From positions 1 through 64,000 of the forward strand of contig NZ_JBHRXZ010000029.1 in the NCBI RefSeq assembly GCF_042648805.1: a stretch of 64,000 nt of DNA. Direction: 5' to 3'. Shown in pieces: positions 33,420-41,950 of the stretch. The notes under the pieces are model-generated. The model did no database searches. It was not told the origin of the DNA and worked only from the letters and a program-made list of their open reading frames with translations. Made by a program: the position numbers and the translations under genes. This DNA comes from Azomonas tarimensis. GTDB taxonomy: Bacteria > Pseudomonadota > Gammaproteobacteria > Pseudomonadales > Pseudomonadaceae. Position 1 is the first letter of the stretch. Each line of letters opens with the position of its first letter.

Positions 33420-34450
33420 CCCGTTTCGTACAGCTGCACCTGCTGATCTCCTACCCGCCGGCCAATCTCAATCGCGATGATTCGGGGCAGCCGAAAACCG
33501 CTCGCATGGGTGGTGTCGAGCGGCTGCGGATTTCTTCGCAAAGCCTGAAGCGCGCCTGGCGTACTTCTGAGCTATTTCAGCAGCAGATGGCCGGCGCCAT
33601 AGGCACGCGTACCAAGCGACTGGGGCGCGAGGCGTTCGATGCGCTGACCGCCGCCGGCATCAGCGAAAAGCTCGCGACCGAGTGGGCCGGACAGATCGCC
33701 AGAGTCTACGGCGCGGTGAAGAAAGACAACCCGCTGGAGATCGAGCAACTGGTGCACATTGCGCCGGAAGAGCGGGCCTCGCTAGAGGCGCTGGTCGCTA
33801 CCCTCGCCAGCGAAAAACGCGCACCGACTGAGGAAGAGCTGAACGCGCTGTTGCACAAGCAGACAGCCGTCGACATTGCCATGTTCGGGCGGATGCTGGC
33901 GTCGAAAACCGAGCACAACGGCGAGGCTGCCGTTCAGGTGGCCCATGCCCTCGGCGTTCATGCTTCCGCGATCGAGGACGACTACTTCACCGCGGTGGAC
34001 GATCTCAACCAGAGCGACCCGGGCGCCGCGCATATCGGCGAGTCCGGCTTTGCCGCGGCCGTCTTCTATCAATATCTCTGCATTGACCGGGACCTGCTTA
34101 AGCGCAACCTTGGCGGCGACGAGGAGCTGACCCAGCGCGCACTGATCGCATTGACCGAGGCGGCGCTGAAGGTAGGGCCTAGCGGCAAGCAGAACAGCTT
34201 CGCCAGCCGCGCCTATGCCCATTACGCGCTGGTCGAAAAGGGGCCGCAACAGCCACGCTCGCTGTCGCTGGCCTTCGTCAAGCCAGTGACTGGAAATGAC
34301 TATCTCGCCGAGTCCATCGAGGTGATGCACCGGCTGCGCGACAACATGGACCAGGTGTATGGCGAATGCGCCGACCGCCGCTACCAGCTCGACGTACTCA
34401 AGGGCGAAGGCAGCCTGGCCGAGCTGCTCGACTTCGTCGCGATGGAGTAG
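33416..34450 (+). CDS. cas7e: Cascade backbone subunit Cas7e (CasC/Cse4)
   Basis: The 344-residue RAMP protein forms the six-copy backbone along the crRNA. FVQLHLLISYPPANLNRDDSG at the N-terminus, GGVERLRISSQSLKRAWR and AVDIAMFGRMLA are characteristic of Cas7e. It starts by four-base overlap with cse2 and is followed by cas5e three bases after its stop. Confidence 0.94.
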   Translation: MTRFVQLHLLISYPPANLNRDDSGQPKTARMGGVERLRISSQSLKRAWRTSELFQQQMAGAIGTRTKRLGREAFDALTAAGISEKLATEWAGQIARVYGAVKKDNPLEIEQLVHIAPEERASLEALVATLASEKRAPTEEELNALLHKQTAVDIAMFGRMLASKTEHNGEAAVQVAHALGVHASAIEDDYFTAVDDLNQSDPGAAHIGESGFAAAVFYQYLCIDRDLLKRNLGGDEELTQRALIALTEAALKVGPSGKQNSFASRAYAHYALVEKGPQQPRSLSLAFVKPVTGNDYLAESIEVMHRLRDNMDQVYGECADRRYQLDVLKGEGSLAELLDFVAME

Positions 34451-34453
34451 CCC

Positions 34454-35221
34454 ATGACCGACTATCTGCTGCTGCGCCTCTACGGCCCGCTGGCCAGTTG
34501 GGGCGAGATCGCGGTGGGCGAATCGCGGCACTCGGCGGTGCATCCGTCCCGTTCCGCACTGCTGGGGCTACTGGGCGCTGCGCTCGGAATCGAGCGTGCC
34601 GATGAAGCAGGCCAGCAGGCACTCGCTGCGGGGTATCGGTTCGGCATCAAACTCGAGGCGACCGGTTCCCCGCTTCGCGACTACCACACCGTGCAAACCG
34701 GGGTTGTACCACGCAAGTTTCGCTTTCGTTCGCGCCGTCAGGAGTTGGCCGCTGAAAAGGTCGATACCTATCTCTCTGCTCGGGAATATCGGTGCGACAG
34801 CCTGGCCCTGATTGCCGTCGAGGCGATGCCAGGCGCGCCACGCGAACTGGCGGCACTGGCCGAAGCGTTGCGGACCCCGCATTTCCCGCTGTATCTCGGG
34901 CGCAAATCCTGTCCGCTGGCCTTGCCACTGGCGCCCATGCTGGTCAGCGCGGCCAACCTTCGCGAGGCGTTGGATGGTGCTGAATTGCCGTCGCTGCTGG
35001 CGCTGGTCGACCGTTACCAGCCGGAGCAGGGCTGGCCAACCCGGGAGGACCGCCGAGCGTTCCGTCTTGGCCAACACAGGTATTACTGGGAAGACGGCAT
35101 GGAGGCCGGGATGAAGGCAAGCTTCGACACCTGGCGGCACGATCAGCCGTTATCGCGCAGCCGCTGGCAGTTCGCACCCCGGCGGGAGTGGGTCGCGATC
35201 AGCGAAGGAGGGCAGGGATGA
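34454..35221 (+). CDS. cas5e: Cascade subunit Cas5e (CasD)
   Basis: The 255-residue RAMP protein caps the 5' handle of the crRNA. DYLLLRLYGPLASWGEIAVG and RHSAVHPSRSALLGLLGAALG are the standard Cas5e N-terminal blocks, and RDYHTVQTG is also conserved. Its final ATGA overlaps the cas6e start. Confidence 0.94.
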   Translation: MTDYLLLRLYGPLASWGEIAVGESRHSAVHPSRSALLGLLGAALGIERADEAGQQALAAGYRFGIKLEATGSPLRDYHTVQTGVVPRKFRFRSRRQELAAEKVDTYLSAREYRCDSLALIAVEAMPGAPRELAALAEALRTPHFPLYLGRKSCPLALPLAPMLVSAANLREALDGAELPSLLALVDRYQPEQGWPTREDRRAFRLGQHRYYWEDGMEAGMKASFDTWRHDQPLSRSRWQFAPRREWVAISEGGQG

Positions 35222-35874
35222 GCCACTACTTTTCTCGTGTACGGCTGATCGCCCGGCCCAGTCAGGACCAGTGGCTGCGCGATCTGGCCCGCCACGGCGA
35301 GCCCTATCGTGATCATGCGCTGATCTGGAAGCTGTTTCCCGGCGACGGTATGCCTCGCGATTTCATCTTTCGCAAAGTCGACGAGCGCAGCTATCTCGTG
35401 GTTTCCGCTCGCCCTCCTCAGTCCTGCCCCGGGCTGTTCGAGCTGCAAAGCAAACCCTACGCACCGAATCTAGCGCCCGGGCAGCTGTTGCGTTTCGATC
35501 TGCGCGCCAATCCCACCGTCAGTCGCAGTGAGCCCGGCAGGCGCTCGCAGCGTCACGATGTGTTGATGGATGCCAAGCGACGAGCCGACCGCCCGGCTGA
35601 TGTTCGCGAGCTACAACAGGCCGCGGGCTGTGACTGGTTGCTGAAACGGGGCGAGCAGTGGGGCCTGGCGATCAGCGAGAACACCCTGATGCAGGACGGC
35701 TACCAGCAGCACCGCCTGCGACGGAAGGGCAAAGGGATCGAATACTCATCGCTCGACTACCAGGGGCTGGCGGAAGTGGTGGACGCTGAGCGGTTGCAGA
35801 AGGCTTTGCTCGAAGGTGTCGGTCACAGCAAGGGCTTCGGCTGCGGGCTGCTCCTCGTGAAGCGGGTCGACTGA
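35218..35874 (+). CDS. cas6e: crRNA endoribonuclease Cas6e (CasE)
   Basis: The 218-residue RAMP nuclease cuts the pre-crRNA below each repeat hairpin. MSHYFSRVRLI, the HALIWKLFP block with the catalytic-region histidine, and the C-terminal glycine-rich loop GVGHSKGFGCGLLLV are typical. Although the frame opens at 35188, ATG 35218 overlaps the cas5e stop (ATGA) and gives the family start. The stop overlaps cas1 by one base (TGATG). The GC-rich repeat hairpin in the adjacent array is its expected substrate. Confidence 0.94.
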   Translation: MSHYFSRVRLIARPSQDQWLRDLARHGEPYRDHALIWKLFPGDGMPRDFIFRKVDERSYLVVSARPPQSCPGLFELQSKPYAPNLAPGQLLRFDLRANPTVSRSEPGRRSQRHDVLMDAKRRADRPADVRELQQAAGCDWLLKRGEQWGLAISENTLMQDGYQQHRLRRKGKGIEYSSLDYQGLAEVVDAERLQKALLEGVGHSKGFGCGLLLVKRVD

Positions 35875-36791
35875 TGCTCCCGCCCCTCAAACCCCTGCCG
35901 ATGAAAGACCGGGTCTCGATGATCTTCGTCCAGTACGGTCAGATCGACGTGCTGGACGGGGCCTTCGTGCTCATCGACAAGACCGGCGTGCGCAAGCACA
36001 TTCCGGTCGGTTCGATCGCCTGCATCATGCTCGAGCCCGGCACACGGGTGTCCCACGCGGCGGTCAACCTGGCGGCCACCGTCGGGACATTGCTGGTCTG
36101 GGTCGGCGAGTCCGGTGTGCGGCTGTACGCCAGCGGCCAGCCCGGCGGCGCGCGGTCGGATCGGCTGCTGTACCAGGCCAAACTGGCGCTGGATGACGAT
36201 CTTCGTCTGAAGGTGGTGCGCAAGATGTACGAGTTGCGCTTTGGCGAGCCGGCACCCTCGCGGCGCAGCGTCGAGCAACTGCGTGGCATTGAGGGCGCCC
36301 GGGTGCGGGGCACCTACAAGTTGCTGGCCAAGCAATATGGTGTGGATTGGCGTTCGCGCAACTATGACCGTCAGCAGTGGGACGCGGCAGACATTCCCAA
36401 CCGCTGCTTGTCCGCGGCCACGGCTTGCCTGTATGGCATCACCGAAGCGGCGGTTCTGGCGGCCGGCTACGCGCCGGCGGTGGGTTTTATCCATACCGGC
36501 AAGCCGCTCTCGTTCGTCTACGATATCGCCGACCTCTTCAAGTTCGAGACGGTGGTTCCGCTCGCTTTTCGCATCGCGGCCAAATCGCCTGCTCATCCCG
36601 AGCGGGAAGTGCGACTCGGATGCCGTGATCTGTTTCGGTCCAGCAAGCTGCTCGGCAAGATCATCCCCACCATCGAGGAAGTGCTCGCCGCTGGCGAGAT
36701 CTCGCCCCCGCCCCCGCCACCCGAGTCCGTGCCGCCAGCCATCCCCAACCCGGACGGCATCGGTGACGCGGGGCACAGGAATCAGGGATGA
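35874..36791 (+). CDS. cas1: CRISPR integrase Cas1 (type I-E)
   Basis: The 305-residue protein integrates new spacers together with Cas2. Metal-site residues are seen in LRGIEGARVRGTYK (Glu), AVGFIHTGKPLSFVYDIADLFK (His and Asp) and nearby acids. The C-terminus is proline-rich and ends GDAGHRNQG, as in E. coli Cas1, so the tail is normal for the subtype. It overlaps cas6e and cas2. Confidence 0.96.
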   Translation: MLPPLKPLPMKDRVSMIFVQYGQIDVLDGAFVLIDKTGVRKHIPVGSIACIMLEPGTRVSHAAVNLAATVGTLLVWVGESGVRLYASGQPGGARSDRLLYQAKLALDDDLRLKVVRKMYELRFGEPAPSRRSVEQLRGIEGARVRGTYKLLAKQYGVDWRSRNYDRQQWDAADIPNRCLSAATACLYGITEAAVLAAGYAPAVGFIHTGKPLSFVYDIADLFKFETVVPLAFRIAAKSPAHPEREVRLGCRDLFRSSKLLGKIIPTIEEVLAAGEISPPPPPPESVPPAIPNPDGIGDAGHRNQG

Positions 36792-37087
36792 GTTTTCTCG
36801 TCGTCATCACCGAAAACATTCCACCGCGACTCAGGGGGCGGTTGGCCATCTGGCTGCTTGAGGTGCGGGCGGGTGTCTATATCGGAGACGTCTCCCGCCG
36901 CACCCGGGAAATGATCTGGGAGCAACTGGACGCCGGCTACGAGGACGGCAACGTCGTCATGGCTTGGTCCAGCAGCAACGAATCGGGCTATGAGTTCCAG
37001 ACCCTTGGCGTCAACCGGCGTGTGCCCGTCGACTACGACGGGCTTCGCCTGGTGGCCTTTCTGCCGCCCGATTCAACCGATCTTTAA
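36788..37087 (+). CDS. cas2: Cas2 (type I-E)
   Basis: The 99-residue protein is the structural partner of Cas1 in spacer acquisition. MSFLVVITENIPPRLRGRLAIWL and EVRAGVYIGDVSRRTREMIW are diagnostic of the CasD/I-E Cas2 subgroup. It overlaps cas1 by four bases and lies only 68 bases before the first CRISPR repeat. Confidence 0.96.
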   Translation: MSFLVVITENIPPRLRGRLAIWLLEVRAGVYIGDVSRRTREMIWEQLDAGYEDGNVVMAWSSSNESGYEFQTLGVNRRVPVDYDGLRLVAFLPPDSTDL

Positions 37088-37155
37088 CAAGCCAAATAAT
37101 CGGTAGATTTTTAGCGTGCGATTTTTCCTTTTCAGGACAATCGTTTACGCTAAGT
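37088..37155 (+). promoter_or_regulatory. CRISPR leader
   Basis: This 68-base AT-richer segment between the cas2 stop and repeat 1 contains ATTTTTAGCG and GATTTTTCC runs. It occupies the leader position for type I-E arrays, so it should hold the array promoter and the acquisition signals. No convincing IHF site or clean -35/-10 pair is evident. The leader is short, so part of the signal may lie within cas2. Confidence 0.7.
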
Positions 37156-39017
37156 GCGTTCCCCGCGCCCGCGGGGATGAACCGTCGATTCGCCTGGAAA
37201 TTGCCCGTACCGACGAGCGTTCCCCGCGCCCGCGGGGATGAACCGGTGGTCACGTTGGGGAAAAACTGGCGGACAAGGCGTTCCCCGCGCCCGCGGGGAT
37301 GAACCGCTGGAGAGCTTCCGCGGGGCTGGCATGGATGGGCGTTCCCCGCGCCCGCGGGGATGAACCGCGTTCCTCAGCGAAAACCCCGACGTCGCCGCGG
37401 CGTTCCCCGCGCCCGCGGGGATGAACCGTCGGCGATATCCGTCACCCGCCAGCCCATCCAGCGTTCCCCGCGCCCGCGGGGATGAACCGAAACTGTCGAG
37501 CTCGACGGCCCGATCGTGCGCGCGTTCCCCGCGCCCGCGGGGATGAACCGCGCATCGATCAGCGCTTCGCGAGCGAAATACCGCGTTCCCCGCGCCCGCG
37601 GGGATGAACCGTTCTGGACCGAACACCGTCACCGTGGCCTCGAGCGTTCCCCGCGCCCGCGGGGATGAACCGTATCAGGCGACCAGCGCAGCGTGGAGCT
37701 CGGGGCGTTCCCCGCGCCCGCGGGGATGAACCGGACGTCTCCAGCTTCAAGGCGCTCAAGGGCGCGCGTTCCCCGCGCCCGCGGGGATGAACCGGTGCGC
37801 TCGAGCATGTTGCGCTTGAAGTTGAGGCGTTCCCCGCGCCCGCGGGGATGAACCGGCAGACCAGCTATGACCCAGCAGATCCTCACCCGCGTTCCCCGCG
37901 CCCGCGGGGATGAACCGCCATGCTTGATAAGAGAATGGACGGGATTGGTGCGTTCCCCGCGCCCGCGGGGATGAACCGTGGTGGGTTTCGATCCGAGCCT
38001 GCGCAACTGGGCGTTCCCCGCGCCCGCGGGGATGAACCGGCCCTCTACTACACCACCAAGAGCCATACCGAGCGTTCCCCGCGCCCGCGGGGATGAACCG
38101 CCGAATTTGAAATTGATGAAACTCCTGGAGAAGCGTTCCCCGCGCCCGCGGGGATGAACCGCTGAGAGGCTTTCTTGCCCGCCCCGCGCAGACGCGTTCC
38201 CCGCGCCCGCGGGGATGAACCGTTAGCGGCGGTACTTGGTATCAGTGCACCGTAGCGTTCCCCGCGCCCGCGGGGATGAACCGCTGAGAGGCTTTCTTGC
38301 CCGCCCCGCGCAGACGCGTTCCCCGCGCCCGCGGGGATGAACCGCGCAAGTTCATGGCCGGTCAGGACTACGAGTTCGCGTTCCCCGCGCCCGCGGGGAT
38401 GAACCGAAGTGGCTCTCCCACCAGGGCCACTTCGAGTAGCGTTCCCCGCGCCCGCGGGGATGAACCGCCTACGTTCCGCTTCCGGACGGTCGAACCATCG
38501 CGTTCCCCGCGCCCGCGGGGATGAACCGCCGCCGCCATCGAGAACGCCAGGGTGAACCAGGCGTTCCCCGCGCCCGCGGGGATGAACCGTCACCCGCGAA
38601 AACCTGAACGCCACTCGACTTGCGTTCCCCGCGCCCGCGGGGATGAACCGTCGATGCGCTGCAGTTCCAGGCGGCGACGCTTGCGTTCCCCGCGCCCGCG
38701 GGGATGAACCGCCGACGGCGCAGCACATCAAGCTGGACCTCAGGCGTTCCCCGCGCCCGCGGGGATGAACCGGTGGCGTACAGCTCGTTCAGGTTGTAGC
38801 CGGCGCGTTCCCCGCGCGCGCGGGGATGAACCGGGATGACCAGAATCGAACAACTGGAGCAGGCGGCGTTTCCCGCACCCGCAGGGATGAACCGACGAAG
38901 AGCAACATCACTCGCCCTGAAATCGCGTTCCCGCACTTGCGGGGACGAATCGCGGCCTATCTACTGGTGGGCTGCCTGATCTGGACAACTGTTCCCCGCA
39001 CCTGCGGAAATGGACCG
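37156..39017 (+). CRISPR. Type I-E CRISPR array, 31 repeats and 30 spacers
   Basis: The 29-base repeat begins GCGTTCCCCGCGCCCGCGGG and ends GATGAACCG, with a CCCCGCG/CGCGGGG-type stem; copies 1-27 are identical. Spacers are 32 bases, except spacers 12 and 20 (33) and the last two (30 and 36). Repeats 28 (38805), 29 (38866), 30 (38925, 28 bases) and 31 (38989) accumulate mismatches, marking the leader-distal end. Spacer 17 (38162-38193) and spacer 19 (38284-38315) are identical. Orientation is set by the leader next to cas2 and by the ATGAACCG end, which would form the crRNA 5' handle after Cas6e cleavage. Confidence 0.97.
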
Positions 39018-39124
39018 GTGCCCAAGCGCAACGATTTCAGCAAGGGGGAGCTTTGTGCCGGATGGCCTCTAGACGTAGCCACGTACTTGCCACATCCGCG
39101 TCCAGCTTCTCGGCGTCCAGCCTC
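39018..39124. other. Array-sodC junction
   Basis: About 100 bases after the last degenerate repeat and before the sodC stop. It holds no gene. Imperfect direct repeats of the type GTCCAGCTTCTCGGCGTCCAGCCTCTC occur next to sodC; such GAAGCTGGA-type sequences are common 3' of pseudomonad genes. Confidence 0.4.
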
Positions 39125-39652
39125 TCAGCTTCCCTGCCCGATCACCCCACACAGTACCCGTCCGCCGCCGCCGCCCAGGGGTTCGGGGTGGTCGGCGTGG
39201 TTGTCGCCGCCCTCGTGGACCATGAGGGCGAGGCCGCGGATGTCGCCGAGGCTTTTCAGGCGTGGTGCCAGGACGGGTTGCCTGGCATTGCCGTCGCTTT
39301 CGACCATCAGGGCGGGAAGGTCGCCGAGGTGGCCGTCACCCCAGGGATCGCCGTGGCGCCCGCTGTCCTGGGGGTCCCAGTGTCCGCCCGCCGCGCCAGC
39401 CGGCATGAGGCTGCCGTTGTTCTCGGCCGGCTCGCAGCTGCCGTTGGTGTGGATATGGAAGCCGCGGATACCCGGTTCCAGACCCGAGAGGTCGGGAAGA
39501 AACACCAGGCCGTATTCGCTGGCTTCGATCTTTACCGTTCCGGCCCGTTCACCGACGCCGTCGACGTCGACGTTGTGCAGGGTCACGGTGAGGGTTTCCG
39601 CTTGGGCCGCCAGCGCTGTGCTCGCGAGCGCGGCAAGTATCCATCGTTTCAT
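39125..39652 (-). CDS. sodC: Cu/Zn superoxide dismutase, periplasmic
   Basis: The 175-residue protein begins with a cleavable signal peptide (KRWILAALASTALAAQA). Copper/zinc ligands and family signatures are visible in GFHIHTNGSC, AGGHWDP, HLGDLPAL and the C-terminal ALMVHEGGDNHAD, followed by a glycine-rich GGGGRVLCGV end. It dismutates superoxide in the periplasm. The frame extends far upstream, but ATG 39652 follows AGAGGAAGG and starts the signal peptide. It is divergent from flhA. Confidence 0.95.
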   Translation of the reverse strand: MKRWILAALASTALAAQAETLTVTLHNVDVDGVGERAGTVKIEASEYGLVFLPDLSGLEPGIRGFHIHTNGSCEPAENNGSLMPAGAAGGHWDPQDSGRHGDPWGDGHLGDLPALMVESDGNARQPVLAPRLKSLGDIRGLALMVHEGGDNHADHPEPLGGGGGRVLCGVIGQGS

Positions 39653-39748
39653 CAAGACCTTCCTCTGTGTGCTGTCTGTGAAGTCCTTGTATGACTTGGC
39701 GCGGCGGGTGGGGTTCGCGAGGCGGGAGCAGGGCCGCCCTGCCGAGTA

Positions 39749-39764
39749 CGGCCCCGATCTTGCA
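39749..39764 (+). promoter_or_regulatory. Candidate sigma-54 promoter of flhA
   Basis: CGGCCCCGATCTTGCA has GG (39750-39751) and GC (39762-39763) with exactly ten bases between, and the TTGCA end of the sigma-54 consensus. Transcription would begin near 39775. flhA is sigma-54/FleQ-dependent in pseudomonads, which supports the call. The -24 half is imperfect (CGGCCC instead of TGGCAC). Confidence 0.5.
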
Positions 39765-39811
39765 CAACGATGAAAAATCTTTTGTGCGTCAAAAGTTTGG
39801 ATGGGGAAGCC

Positions 39812-41935
39812 GTGGACCGCAATCAACTGATCAATATGCGCAACAACCTGGCGGGTGCCGGTCGCGGCAACCTGGGTGTGCCGCTGTTGCTGCTGGTAAT
39901 GCTGGGCATGATGATGCTCCCAGTGCCGCCGTTCCTGCTGGATGTGCTGTTCACCTTCAACATCGCGCTCTCCATCGTTGTGTTGCTGGTCAGCGTATAC
40001 GCGTTGCGGCCGCTGGATTTCGCAGTGTTTCCGACCATTCTGCTGGTGGCCACGCTGATGCGCCTGGCGCTTAATGTGGCCTCGACCCGGGTGGTGCTGA
40101 TTCACGGGCACGATGGGGGGGATGCCGCCGGCAAGGTGATCAAGGCCTTTGGTGAGGTGGTGATCGGCGGGAACTACGTGGTCGGCGTGGTGGTGTTCGC
40201 GATCCTGATGATCATCAACTTCGTGGTCGTGACCAAGGGCGCCGGGCGGATTTCCGAGGTGAGCGCGCGCTTCACCCTCGATGCCATGCCCGGCAAGCAG
40301 ATGGCGATCGATGCGGACCTCAACGCTGGCCTGATCGATCAGGCCGAGGCCAAGAAGCGGCGTGCCGAGGTGTCTTCCGAAGCGGATTTCTACGGCTCGA
40401 TGGACGGTGCCTCCAAGTTCGTGCGCGGTGACGCCATCGCCGGCCTGCTGATCCTGTTCATCAACCTGATCGGTGGGATCGCCATCGGCATCGCCCAGCA
40501 TCGGATGAGTTTCACCGAAGCCGGGCAGGTCTACGCCCTTTTGACCATCGGTGACGGCTTGGTGGCGCAGATCCCCTCGCTGCTGCTGTCCACTGCGGCA
40601 GCGATCATGGTGACCCGCGTCACCAGTTCCGAAGACATGGGCCAGCAGGTCCAGCGCCAGATGTTCGCCTCACCCAAGGCACTGGGGGTGGCGGCGGCCA
40701 TCCTGATTGCCATGGGTCTCGTGCCAGGCATGCCGCACATGTCCTTTCTTGGCCTGGGCGCGCTGGCTGCGGGTGGGGCCTACTGGATCTGGCATCGACA
40801 GAAGCAGGCGGCGCAGAAGGTCGAACAGGAAGTGCAGAAGCAGGCCGAAAGTCTGCCGGCGCAACGCCCGGCGGAAAGCAAGGAGCTCGGCTGGGACGAC
40901 GTGACGCCGGTGGACATGGTCGGTCTGGAAGTGGGCTACCGACTGATTCCCCTGGTGGATCGCAACCAGGGCGGGCAATTGCTGGCGCGGATCAAGGGGG
41001 TACGCAAGAAGCTGTCGCAGGACCTTGGCTTCCTGATGCCGTCGGTACACATTCGCGACAACCTGGACCTGCTGCCCAACGCCTACCGGCTGACCTTGAT
41101 GGGTGTCAGCGTGGCCGAGGCCGAGGTCTATCCCGACCGCGAAATGGCGATCAACTCCGGGCAGGTGTTCGGCACCCTCAAGGGTATCGCCACCCGGGAC
41201 CCGGCGTTTGGCCTGGAGGCCGTCTGGATCGAGGTGAGCCAGCGCGACCAGGCGCAGTCGCTTGGTTATACCGTGGTCGACGCCAGCACCGTGGTGGCTA
41301 CCCACCTCAATCAGGTGCTGCACAAGCACGCTCACGAGCTGCTTGGCCACGAGGAGGTCCAGCAGTTGATGCAGTTGCTGGCCAAAAGCTCGCCGAAGCT
41401 GGCCGAGGAACTGGTGCCTGGCATCCTTTCGTTGTCTACCCTGCTGAAGGTGCTGCAGGCCTTGCTGCAGGAGCAGGTGCCTGTGCGCGACATCCGCACC
41501 ATCGCCGAGGCGATCGCCAACGCGGCGCCGCGTAGTCAGGATTCTGGCGCGCTGGTGGCTGCCGTGCGGGTCGCGCTGTCCCGGGCCATCGTACAGAACA
41601 TAGTCGGGCTTGAGCCGGAGATGCCGGTAATCACGCTCGAGCCCCGGCTTGAGCAGATCCTGATGAGCAGTTTGCAGAAAGCGGGGCAGGGTTCGGACGA
41701 TGGGATTCTGCTGGAACCGGGAATGGCCGAGAAATTGCAAAGCTCTCTGGTAGAAGCGGCGCAGCGTCAAGAAATGCTCGGTAAGCCAGTGATCCTGCTG
41801 GTGGCCGGGCCGATCAGAGCGATGATGTCCCGCTTCGCCCGGATGGCCGTACCGACGATCAGTGTACTGGCCTACCAGGAAATACCGGACAACAAGCAGG
41901 TCACCATCGTTGCGACGGTGGGACAACAGAAGTAA
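39812..41935 (+). CDS. flhA: Flagellar export gate protein FlhA
   Basis: The 707-residue integral membrane protein forms the nonameric export gate of the flagellar type III system. About eight membrane helices occupy residues 20-330, with the FHIPEP-type region (PFLLDVLFTFNIALSIVVLL, RLALNVASTRVVLI, MPGKQMAIDADLNAGLID). A cytoplasmic domain follows. The frame opens at ATG 39770, but that codon would precede the expected sigma-54 start point. GTG 39812 follows GGGGA and gives VDRNQLINM, matching the usual FlhA N-terminus and the 707-residue length. First gene of the flhA-flhF-fleN-fliA run. Confidence 0.95.
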   Translation: MDRNQLINMRNNLAGAGRGNLGVPLLLLVMLGMMMLPVPPFLLDVLFTFNIALSIVVLLVSVYALRPLDFAVFPTILLVATLMRLALNVASTRVVLIHGHDGGDAAGKVIKAFGEVVIGGNYVVGVVVFAILMIINFVVVTKGAGRISEVSARFTLDAMPGKQMAIDADLNAGLIDQAEAKKRRAEVSSEADFYGSMDGASKFVRGDAIAGLLILFINLIGGIAIGIAQHRMSFTEAGQVYALLTIGDGLVAQIPSLLLSTAAAIMVTRVTSSEDMGQQVQRQMFASPKALGVAAAILIAMGLVPGMPHMSFLGLGALAAGGAYWIWHRQKQAAQKVEQEVQKQAESLPAQRPAESKELGWDDVTPVDMVGLEVGYRLIPLVDRNQGGQLLARIKGVRKKLSQDLGFLMPSVHIRDNLDLLPNAYRLTLMGVSVAEAEVYPDREMAINSGQVFGTLKGIATRDPAFGLEAVWIEVSQRDQAQSLGYTVVDASTVVATHLNQVLHKHAHELLGHEEVQQLMQLLAKSSPKLAEELVPGILSLSTLLKVLQALLQEQVPVRDIRTIAEAIANAAPRSQDSGALVAAVRVALSRAIVQNIVGLEPEMPVITLEPRLEQILMSSLQKAGQGSDDGILLEPGMAEKLQSSLVEAAQRQEMLGKPVILLVAGPIRAMMSRFARMAVPTISVLAYQEIPDNKQVTIVATVGQQK

Positions 41936-41950
41936 TCGAGGGTCGAGACG

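Noticed and set aside
37011..38936. Several minus-strand ORFs reading repeated GSSPRARGT, FIPAGAGNA and VHPRGRGER
   Set aside because: These are translations of the CRISPR repeats and spacers in three phases, an artefact of a 61-base period; they are not proteins.
37156..39017. Self-targeting spacers against genes of this window
   Set aside because: Reading the spacers against the window by eye gave no long match, but this was not exhaustive; a BLAST of all 30 spacers against the genome would settle it.
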